5,022 bases of DNA from Deinococcales bacterium. Its GTDB lineage: Bacteria > Deinococcota > Deinococci > Deinococcales > Deinococcaceae. The notes beneath the pieces are model-generated. The model saw only the letters and a program-made list of their open reading frames with translations. It searched no databases and was not told the DNA's origin. The position numbers and the translations under genes were made by a program. Below are positions 1 through 4,953 of this stretch, one piece after another. The stretch is from the NCBI GenBank assembly GCA_014378225.1, contig JACMOA010000048.1, positions 1 to 5,022 on the forward strand, given 5' to 3'. Position 1 is the first letter of the stretch; every line of letters starts with the position of its first letter.

Positions 1-1
1 G

Positions 2-1657
2 CGCAAAGTGATCCTGGGCGCCGCGGGCCAGGTAATCGAGTGCCGTGGCCTGCTGAGGCCGTACGTGGAAGGGTCGACCGACCCAGACGCCGCGCTCGAG
101 GGCCGCGACATTATTTTGCCCGCCTTGAAGGTGGGCCAGAAGTTGGACGCGGAAAAGGTCGAGCCGAAGGGCCACACCACCCAGCCGCCTGCCCGTTACA
201 CCGAAGCCAGTCTCGTTCAGGCGCTCGAGGGAGCTGGAATTGGGCGGCCCAGCACCTACGCTAACATTCTCAGCACCATTCAGGACCGGGGTTACGTGGT
301 CAAGAAAGGGTCTGCGCTGGTTCCCACCTGGACCGGGTTTGCCACCGTGCAACTGCTCGAGCAGCACTTTCCCAATCTGGTCAACTACGACTTTACCGCC
401 CGTATGGAAGAAGATTTGGACGAAATCGCGGGAGGACGACAGGGCCGGGTCAAGTACCTGACCGATTTTTACAGCGGTGCAGACGGCCTAAGAAGCGCCA
501 TTGACTCGAGGTTGGGCGAGATTGACGCCATCAAAATCAGCACCATTCCCACGCCCAGACTGGGGAACAGCGGCATTGAAGTGCGGGTGGGCCGCTTCGG
601 GGCGTACCTGAAGCGCGAAGAATCCAAAGCGAACCTGCCGCCCGACCTGCTTCCAGACGACCTCACGCTCGAGAAGGCTGAAGAGCTGCTGTCCAACTCT
701 GGCAAGAACGACACCCTGGGCGACGACCCCGAAACCCTGCTTCCCGTCATTGCTAAAGCGGGCCGTTTTGGTCCGTATGTGCAACTGGGCGAGGAAACGC
801 CACCCGTTCGCACCGCGTCGCTGTTTCCGAGTGATAAGCTCGAGGAACTGACCCTGGAACGCGCCCTCGAGTTGCTGAAAATTCCGCGTATGGTGGGCAT
901 TTCCGAGGGCGAGGAGGTCTGGGCCTTCAATGGGCGTTACGGGCCATACCTGAAGCGTGGAGACGAAACGCGCAATCTGGGGGGCCACGAAGCACTGCTC
1001 ACTATTTCGCTCGAGGAAACTGAAGTGCTGTTCAGGCAACCCGCCCAACGCCGTGGCCGTGGCCCCAGTCAGAGCGTAGTGCAAACGTTCGAGTTTGAAG
1101 ACCGCAAACCCATCGAGTTGCGGGCGGGCCGCTTTGGGCCGTACCTGACCGACGGGGAACTCAACGCCTATATTCGCAAGGATGAGGACCCTGCGGCCCT
1201 AAAAGCCGACGAGGTGCGCGTAATGCTGCTCGAGCGGGGAAAACCCCCCAAGGCCAAGACCTCGAGCGCAGTGGGCAGTGCCAAAAAAACGGGTACTAAA
1301 AAACCCACCTCCAAATCTGCATCCTCGAGCAAGGTATCCTCGAGCAAGGCAAGAGCCAAGAAACCTGCGGCTAAACCGTCCTCGAGCGTTCGTAAACCTG
1401 TAAGTTCTGCGGCTCGAGCGAAAACGGTGAAAGCCCCTCCTGCCGAAAAGAGTGCAAAGGTAGATTGGGGAGACCTGAAAGTGCACCTCAGCGTTTTGAC
1501 CGACCTGGAGCGCAAACTGATTACGAGCATTCGGGACGACGGCAAAAAGGCTGAGGATGTTGCGCCGGGGCTGGGACTCGAGGTGGCGAAGGCCAAAGGA
1601 ATGGCCCTACAAATCAGTAAGAAGCTGAATCAGGCTTACCGGGCCGCTCGAGGGTAA
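2..1657 (+). CDS. topA: DNA topoisomerase I, C-terminal part (5' end outside window)
   Basis: Type IA topoisomerase, which relaxes negative supercoils by transient single-strand cleavage. The reading frame is already open at base 2, so the start lies upstream; 551 residues are visible. The catalytic tyrosine and the Toprim domain are therefore outside the window. Fragment residues 64-100 carry the family signature (ARYTEASLV, then GIGRPSTY at 79-86 and TIQDRGYV), followed by the rest of the gate domain to about residue 155. Four C-terminal repeats follow, marked by GRFGAY (197), GRFGPY (254), GRYGPY (311) and GRFGPY (376). Residues about 414-487 form a Lys/Ala/Ser/Pro-rich tail resembling histone H1, and 488-551 a small, probably helical end domain. 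No zinc-finger cysteines are present, unlike E. coli TopA. The stop is TAA at 1655-1657. It converges with tatD. The identification is very secure; the internal GTG at base 8 is not the start. Confidence 0.96.
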   Translation, partial: RKVILGAAGQVIECRGLLRPYVEGSTDPDAALEGRDIILPALKVGQKLDAEKVEPKGHTTQPPARYTEASLVQALEGAGIGRPSTYANILSTIQDRGYVVKKGSALVPTWTGFATVQLLEQHFPNLVNYDFTARMEEDLDEIAGGRQGRVKYLTDFYSGADGLRSAIDSRLGEIDAIKISTIPTPRLGNSGIEVRVGRFGAYLKREESKANLPPDLLPDDLTLEKAEELLSNSGKNDTLGDDPETLLPVIAKAGRFGPYVQLGEETPPVRTASLFPSDKLEELTLERALELLKIPRMVGISEGEEVWAFNGRYGPYLKRGDETRNLGGHEALLTISLEETEVLFRQPAQRRGRGPSQSVVQTFEFEDRKPIELRAGRFGPYLTDGELNAYIRKDEDPAALKADEVRVMLLERGKPPKAKTSSAVGSAKKTGTKKPTSKSASSSKVSSSKARAKKPAAKPSSSVRKPVSSAARAKTVKAPPAEKSAKVDWGDLKVHLSVLTDLERKLITSIRDDGKKAEDVAPGLGLEVAKAKGMALQISKKLNQAYRAARG

Positions 1658-1665
1658 AAGAGATT

Positions 1666-1723
1666 GAGAACGCGCTCGAGCGTGCGTTAGAATTCAAATC
1701 TCAAAACACGCTCGAGCGTTCTC
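1666..1723 (-). terminator. Hairpin between convergent topA and tatD, possible terminator
   Basis: Bases 1673-1684 (cgctcgagcgtg) and 1707-1718 (cacgctcgagcg) are perfect 12-bp inverted repeats. The stem extends outward by gagaa (1666-1670) with ttctc (1719-1723), leaving a 2-nt bulge (1671-1672). The 22-nt loop contains the tatD stop codon. Leftward transcripts would leave the stem into aatctctttta, which is moderately U-rich; rightward topA transcripts would meet no U-tract. It is thus a plausible end for the aro-tatD transcript and weaker for topA. Each arm contains a CTCGAG palindrome, so the pairing may partly reflect the abundance of that word. Confidence 0.45.
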
Positions 1724-2443
1724 ATCTGTCACTCGCTCCATTTCCTCAAAACTCAACCCGCGCAAACCCGCTAAAAACTCGAGAGTGTGGCGTACCAGAC
1801 TGGGTTTGTTGGGTTTACCCCGGTGCGGCATGGGCGCAAGAAAAGGCGCGTCGGTCTCGACCAGCAAGCGCTCGAGCGGAACCCACCTTGCGGCCTCCTG
1901 AACGGCCGTGGCGTTTTTATAGGTCAAGTTCCCGGCAAAAGAAATGTAAAACCCCAGCTCGAGTCCGGTTTCAATCAGCTTTACATGTCCATTGCAGCAG
2001 TGTAAAATTCCCCGGCTCCAACCCGCACGCTCGAGGGTATCGGCGCAGTCCAGGCTACACGCTTCCTGATTTTGCTTGTCCCGCGTATGAATCACGATGG
2101 GAAGATTCCGCTCTCTAGCCTGCTCGAGTTGCCACTCAAAAGCCGAAATTTGCACCTCTTGGGGCGCAGCGTCCCAGTAATAATCCAGACCACTTTCACC
2201 TATTCCCACCACTCGAGGATGACTCATCAGCGCCTCGAGTTCGGCCCGAGTATTGGGGCTATCCTCGAGAGTGTCCGTCGGGTGCAGTCCCACGGTGGCG
2301 TACACATTCTCGAAACGCTCTGCCAGTGCAATGGACGCTCGAGCGTGTTCTACATTGGCTCCGATACAAACCAGTGCAGTTAATAAGGGCGGCTCGAGGT
2401 CGGGGTTTTCCAGGTAGTCCAGGTGGCAGTGGCTGTCAATCAT
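1694..2443 (-). CDS. tatD: TatD-family metal-dependent hydrolase (putative DNase)
   Basis: A 249-residue TatD-type TIM-barrel hydrolase, close to the usual 255-265. Family members are two-metal phosphodiesterases with DNase/3'-5' exonuclease activity, linked in some bacteria to DNA repair or degradation; the substrate here is not known. Visible metal and active-site motifs are DSHCHLD (H5, H7), VGLHP (H54), GESGLDYY (E83), VIHTRD (H119), ILHCCNGH (H148) and VETDAPFLAP (D198), followed by PHRGKPNKP (206-214). All expected ligands are present. The ATG at 2443 is the natural start because the HxH motif begins at residue 5. No good Shine-Dalgarno precedes it; instead a small inverted repeat ends one base before the ATG. 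It lies 30 bp after the aroQ stop and is probably co-transcribed with the aro genes. The stop TGA falls inside the loop of the terminal hairpin. The assignment to the TatD family is secure; the exact paralogue is less so. Confidence 0.93.
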   Translation of the reverse strand: MIDSHCHLDYLENPDLEPPLLTALVCIGANVEHARASIALAERFENVYATVGLHPTDTLEDSPNTRAELEALMSHPRVVGIGESGLDYYWDAAPQEVQISAFEWQLEQARERNLPIVIHTRDKQNQEACSLDCADTLERAGWSRGILHCCNGHVKLIETGLELGFYISFAGNLTYKNATAVQEAARWVPLERLLVETDAPFLAPMPHRGKPNKPSLVRHTLEFLAGLRGLSFEEMERVTDENARACFEI

Positions 2444-2444
2444 G

Positions 2445-2471
2445 GGCTACAGCCTAGCCGCTCGAGGGCTA
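2445..2471 (-). promoter_or_regulatory. Alternative small hairpins just upstream of the tatD start
   Basis: In plus-strand order the aroQ-tatD spacer reads GGCTA (2445-2449), CAGCC, TAGCC (2455-2459), GCTCGAG, GGCTA (2467-2471). The middle TAGCC can pair with either flanking GGCTA, giving two mutually exclusive 5-bp hairpins. One of them ends one base before the tatD ATG. Given the missing Shine-Dalgarno, this could influence tatD translation, but the stems are short and the role is inferred. Confidence 0.25.
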
Positions 2472-2473
2472 TG

Positions 2474-2902
2474 CTACCGACCCTCGAGCAGATATTCCAT
2501 AGCAAACTTGTACCCCAGTGCGCCCAGACCGCTGATTTTCCCCTTACACACCGCCGCTGTCACCGATACATGGCGAAAACTTTCCCTCGAGTCCACGTTA
2601 GAGAGATGCACCTCCACCACTGGAAGCGGCTGGCTCGAGAGTGCGTCACGCAGCGCGTAAGAGTAGTGGGTCAGCGCACCGGGATTGATGACAATTCCGC
2701 TAAAATCTTCTTCCTGGGCGTGTTGAACCCACTCGAGCAGTTGACCCTCGAAATTGCTCTGGCGGCACACCGCCCCCACTCCCAGTTCCACCGCCCAGCC
2801 CTCGCACAGTTCTTCCAGGTCCTCGAGCGTGGTGTTTCCGTAAATATGAGGTTCGCGCTTGCCTAGCATGTTCAGGTTAGGGCCGTTCAGGACGAGAATC
2901 AT
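2474..2902 (-). CDS. aroQ: Type II 3-dehydroquinate dehydratase
   Basis: Catalyses dehydration of 3-dehydroquinate to 3-dehydroshikimate, step three of the shikimate pathway. Type II enzymes are small, usually dodecameric cytosolic proteins of about 145 residues; this one has 142. The N-terminus carries NGPNLNMLGKREPHIYG, supplying the catalytic arginine R16 and tyrosine Y21 of the flexible lid. QSNFEGQLLEW follows at 48-58; many relatives have His where F51 stands here, but Phe also occurs in the family. INPGALTHYSYALRDAL (72-88) contributes N73, H79 and R85, and VEVHLSNVDSRESFRH (96-111) contributes H99 and R110. The ATG at 2902 overlaps the aroB stop as ATGA, implying translational coupling, and GAGGT lies close upstream inside the aroB end. 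The stop is TAG. No defects are visible. Confidence 0.96.
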   Translation of the reverse strand: MILVLNGPNLNMLGKREPHIYGNTTLEDLEELCEGWAVELGVGAVCRQSNFEGQLLEWVQHAQEEDFSGIVINPGALTHYSYALRDALSSQPLPVVEVHLSNVDSRESFRHVSVTAAVCKGKISGLGALGYKFAMEYLLEGR

Positions 2903-3996
2903 GGGACCTCGGGTGTGGGAAGTAGGGAGCGTGAAGCAGACGCACGTTGCTCGATATTGTCCACAACTTTTAGAAACTCTTGAAAGGCTTGGTGCTGACG
3001 ATTAAGTGCCACTCGAGCGGTATAAGGATTTCCTGGGCCATCGAGCAAAACAAACTTAAGCCCGTCCGAGGTGGCTTTTTTGTCCCTCGCCATCAGTGGA
3101 ATCAAATCTTCAAAATTCCTGGTGGGTAGCGGAGAAGGGCGCATCCATTCCAGAAACTCAGCCGCCTTACCCATCCAGGTTGACCTATTTTCTAGTCTTG
3201 AAAGAATCGCCGCATAGAGGAGTCCGTACCCGATAGCCTCCCCATGCGACAGGCTGTGGTTTGAGGCCCACTCGAGCGCGTGTCCCAGTGTATGACCCAG
3301 GTTAAGGTGAGCACGCTCTCCGGCTTCAAATGGGTCTCGAGCCACGATTTCGGCTTTGACCCGGATGGAACGGGCCAGGGTGCTCAAAAAATCAGGCTGC
3401 TCGAGGTCGGATTTCTCGAAAAATCTGGGGACGGCGGCTTCTCGCTCGAGCAGACCGTGTTTGAACATCTCGGCCATGCCTTCTTTCCAGACCCGTTCAG
3501 GCAGGCTTTGCAACGTCTCGAGGTCAGCCCATACTGCTCTGGGTTGGTGAAACGCACCGACCAGATTTTTACCTTCAGGCAGATTCACCCCAGTTTTACC
3601 ACCCACCGAAGCGTCCACCATGCCCAGCAGTGAGGTGGGCAGGTTATAAAAAGCCACGCCACGCAGGTAACTAGCGGCCACATACCCCGCCAAATCTGAG
3701 GTGGCTCCGCCGCCCAGAGCCACAATCGCGGCGTCTCGAGGAAAGGCGTGCTTTGCCAGTTCGGATAACACTTTAGCGTGAACCTCGAGCGATTTGCACG
3801 CTTCCCCACTGGGTAATGGAATCGAAAGTTCAAAGTGGCTCGAGACTTTTTTTACCAAACTCGAGGGTAATTTAGAATCATAAATCAGTGCCACACGCTT
3901 GTGCGGCAACTCCAGCCGCTCGAGCAGATTCCAACCCACCGTCACGTTGTAAGGTGCTTCTACATTGACAGAGATAATTTGATTATTTGCGTCCAC
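2899..3996 (-). CDS. aroB: 3-dehydroquinate synthase
   Basis: NAD- and divalent-metal-dependent enzyme converting DAHP to 3-dehydroquinate, step two of the shikimate pathway; cytosolic. It has 365 residues, typical for the family. Motifs in order: ALGGGATSDLAGYVAA (93-108, NAD binding), PTSLLGMVDASVGGKTGVN (120-138, with D128 and K134), GKNLVGAFHQP (142-152), GMAEMFKHGLL (173-183, probable metal ligand E176), NLGHTLGHA (232-240, ligand H235), LSHGEAIGYG (249-258, ligand H251) and RDKK (304-307). All expected catalytic residues are present. The GTG start is supported by an excellent ribosome binding site (GGGAGGAGG at 4008-4000). The last 20 or so residues (NIEQRASASRSLLPTPEVP) look like an unconserved extension. 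It follows aroK by 53 bp and overlaps aroQ by 4 bp. Confidence 0.97.
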   Translation of the reverse strand: MDANNQIISVNVEAPYNVTVGWNLLERLELPHKRVALIYDSKLPSSLVKKVSSHFELSIPLPSGEACKSLEVHAKVLSELAKHAFPRDAAIVALGGGATSDLAGYVAASYLRGVAFYNLPTSLLGMVDASVGGKTGVNLPEGKNLVGAFHQPRAVWADLETLQSLPERVWKEGMAEMFKHGLLEREAAVPRFFEKSDLEQPDFLSTLARSIRVKAEIVARDPFEAGERAHLNLGHTLGHALEWASNHSLSHGEAIGYGLLYAAILSRLENRSTWMGKAAEFLEWMRPSPLPTRNFEDLIPLMARDKKATSDGLKFVLLDGPGNPYTARVALNRQHQAFQEFLKVVDNIEQRASASRSLLPTPEVP

Positions 3997-3999
3997 AGT

Positions 4000-4008
4000 C
4001 CTCCTCCC
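4000..4008 (-). promoter_or_regulatory. Strong ribosome binding site of aroB
   Basis: On the minus strand GGGAGGAGG lies three bases before the GTG start of aroB. It is the strongest Shine-Dalgarno seen in the cluster and decides the non-ATG start. aroK and tatD have no comparable sequence, so aroB may be translated independently of upstream coupling. Confidence 0.8.
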
Positions 4009-4049
4009 ACACCCTCGAGTCCAACGTCCCGAATTGCGCTCATCTTTAG

Positions 4050-4640
4050 CTAAACGACCCGAGGAATCACCGACTCCTCTGCACTTCCGCCTTCACGCGC
4101 CTTCCGCCATTCCCACAACTTCTCCACAATTTCCGACACCACCTCGCCGGACTCGCGTCCATCGGTGCTAACAAAGATATCCCCCTGTGCATATGCTTCG
4201 CGCCTTCCCTCGAGCAGTTCTCGGATACGTTCGAGCGGGTTATCACTCTTGAGCAAGGGACGACTCGAGCGACGGGTGCGCTCAAAGATGGTTTCTGGAG
4301 TGGCGCTTAATACTACAACTGGACCTCTGAATTTGAGCGTCTGCTGATTAACTGGGCTAACAAAGCTGCCCCCACCCAACGAAACCACTGTTTTCTCGAG
4401 TTTAACCACCTTTTCTAGCAGTTGACGCTCGTACTCCCGAAATGCCGCCTCGCCGTACTCCTCAAAAAGCTGCGGCACGCTCATATGAACCATTTTCTCA
4501 ATAGCCTTATCAGTGTCAAAAAAGTATAAGTCCAGTGCTCGAGCCAGTTCCCACCCGATGCGGCTTTTTCCAGTTCCCATGAAACCCGCCAGAGCCACCC
4601 AGCGGACAGGGCGTTTGAGAGGGATGGAAGTGTGTGGCAT
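4050..4640 (-). CDS. aroK: Shikimate kinase
   Basis: Phosphorylates shikimate to shikimate-3-phosphate with ATP, step five of the pathway; a cytosolic NMP-kinase-like P-loop enzyme. Visible motifs: Walker A GFMGTGKS (19-26), DTDK (42-45, with D44 expected to bind shikimate), AAFREYE (65-71, R68), VVSLGGG (85-91, substrate-binding glycines), the lid TRRSSRPLL (122-130, R127) and GRREAY (145-150, R147). At 196 residues it is longer than the common 165-180, mostly through about 10 extra N-terminal residues and a C-terminal tail (about 180-196) rich in Arg, Glu and Ser. The ATG at 4640 is the first usable start. The 20 bases before it are G-poor and show no Shine-Dalgarno. The stop is TAG. The symbol aroK rather than aroL is by convention. 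Confidence 0.96.
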   Translation of the reverse strand: MPHTSIPLKRPVRWVALAGFMGTGKSRIGWELARALDLYFFDTDKAIEKMVHMSVPQLFEEYGEAAFREYERQLLEKVVKLEKTVVSLGGGSFVSPVNQQTLKFRGPVVVLSATPETIFERTRRSSRPLLKSDNPLERIRELLEGRREAYAQGDIFVSTDGRESGEVVSEIVEKLWEWRKAREGGSAEESVIPRVV

Positions 4641-4652
4641 GGGTGGGTTATT

Positions 4653-4694
4653 GGTTTGTAGGCTTTGGTTTTCGGTTTTCAGTTGTCAGTTAAG
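4653..4694 (+). repeat. Degenerate heptanucleotide tandem repeat
   Basis: Six consecutive 7-mers can be read in register: ggtttgt, aggcttt, ggttttc, ggttttc, agttgtc, agttaag. The central two are identical and the rest vary around RGKTTTC. The complementary pattern (aactgaa, aaccgaa, aactggc) recurs at 4807-4827 in inverted orientation. This looks like short tandem repeat DNA of the kind found between genes in several bacterial groups. Confidence 0.6.
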
Positions 4695-4715
4695 AATTTC
4701 GAGTGTGTTAAGAAT
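4689..4715 (+). repeat. 9-bp direct repeat gttaagaat, 18-bp period
   Basis: gttaagaat occurs at 4689-4697 and again at 4707-4715, separated by 9 bases. On the coding strand of aroK this is ATTCTTAAC twice, ending 49 bp upstream of the aroK start. It could be a protein-binding site or a simple slippage duplication; the sequence alone does not decide. Confidence 0.5.
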
Positions 4716-4750
4716 AAACCGCTTCGAAAGACACACAGCTAAACCACCTT

Positions 4751-4796
4751 TGCAAACAGTGCACCCCTCGAGTAGAACTCGAGCGGTGCAAACAGT
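4751..4796. repeat. CTCGAG-paired hairpin bordered by tgcaaacagt direct repeats
   Basis: Arms 4760-4772 (tgcacccctcgag) and 4778-4790 (ctcgagcggtgca) pair over 13 positions with a single C-C mismatch (4766/4784) around the 5-nt loop tagaa. The direct repeat tgcaaacagt lies at 4751-4760 and 4787-4796, overlapping the outer ends of the hairpin. Neither strand shows a U-tract after the stem, so a classical intrinsic terminator is unlikely. Confidence 0.65.
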
Positions 4797-4824
4797 CCTA
4801 TCTCCCAACTGAAAACCGAAAACT

Positions 4825-4934
4825 GGCGGACAGGCGGCGAGGCCCGGTAGGTGCCGTTTTCGCCAAGACACCCGATAGGCGGGATGGCCTGGTAGGTGCT
4901 GTTTATCCCGAGACATGCCGCTTTGTCCAAGACA
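4825..4934 (-). repeat. Three 38-nt stem-loop units, one split by the other two
   Basis: On the minus strand, unit B (4915-4878) and unit C (4870-4833) both follow the plan TGTCTY, stem GGNNN, a loop containing GCACCTACCRGGCC, the complementary stem, then GCC. They are 45 bp apart and match at 33 of 45 positions. B has stem GGGAT/ATCCC and C has GGCGA/TCGCC, so three base pairs have changed on both sides and kept pairing. A third unit seems split: TGTCTTGGACAAAGCGGCA at 4934-4916 and TGTCCGCC at 4832-4825 supply the arms GGACA/TGTCC around B and C. Copies occupy the spacer right after the aroC stop and abut the 18-bp inverted repeat. Family unknown to me. Confidence 0.65.
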
Positions 4935-4953
4935 ATAACCGATAACCCACCTC

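Larger units (their letters stand above)
95..4783. repeat. CTCGAG highly iterated palindrome, 52 copies
   Basis: Hand count of CTCGAG: 16 in topA, 11 in tatD, 5 in aroQ, 11 in aroB, 4 in aroK and 5 in the spacers (1675, 2461, 4014, 4767, 4778). Spacing is irregular, from 7 to about 260 bp, so it is dispersed and not a tandem or CRISPR array. Coding copies use all three frames: Leu-Glu, x-Ser-Ser/Arg, and Ala-Arg. A random 5-kb sequence of this composition would hold about one or two. Confidence 0.95.
4668..4823. repeat. Perfect 18-bp inverted repeat enclosing 120 bp (MITE-like outline)
   Basis: Bases 4668-4685 (gttttcggttttcagttg) are the exact reverse complement of 4806-4823. The 156-bp interval has no open reading frame of note but includes a 9-bp direct repeat and a CTCGAG hairpin. 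Terminal inverted repeats around a short non-coding core resemble a miniature inverted-repeat element, but no flanking target duplication is visible. The low-complexity heptads could also produce the match through dispersed repeats in both orientations. Confidence 0.5.
4641..4953. other. Repeat-rich spacer between aroC and aroK, no gene
   Basis: This 313-bp interval separates two genes of an otherwise tightly packed operon. It is AT-richer on its aroK side (about 4641-4760) and GC-rich on its aroC side. It contains heptameric repeats with an 18-bp inverted repeat, a 9-bp direct repeat, a CTCGAG-bearing hairpin and a block of 38-nt stem-loop units, each listed separately. No convincing protein gene, tRNA, or sigma-70-type promoter for aroK was found by eye. 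Confidence 0.8.

Noticed and set aside
8..10. GTG at base 8 as the start of topA.
   Set aside because: The same frame is open to the window edge, and the protein begins mid-domain without its Toprim region and catalytic tyrosine.
469..1596. Long open frames on the minus strand across topA (469-930, 488-1084, 1168-1596).
   Set aside because: They lie antisense to unmistakable TopA sequence, have low-complexity Ser/Arg/Leu-rich translations and no recognisable motif. They arise from the GC-biased codons and the CTCGAG word, which lacks stop codons in every frame.
2423..2866. A 147-codon plus-strand frame opposite aroQ.
   Set aside because: aroQ on the other strand has complete catalytic motifs; this frame shows no family features or ribosome binding site.
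3280..3833. Frames overlapping aroB on both strands (3280-3633 plus, 3585-3833 minus).
   Set aside because: Shadows of the conserved aroB sequence with no motifs of their own.
4760..4790. Intrinsic terminator or attenuator between aroC and aroK.
   Set aside because: The hairpin is strong, but neither strand has a T-run after it; kept only as a repeat/hairpin.
4641..4800. A sigma-70-type promoter for aroK.
   Set aside because: TTGCAA and TATTCT-like hexamers exist on the minus strand but not at proper spacing to each other; no pair was good enough to list.
4825..4934. Mini CRISPR array.
   Set aside because: Only two full units, no constant-length unique spacers and no cas genes. The units differ mainly in compensating stem positions, unlike CRISPR repeats.
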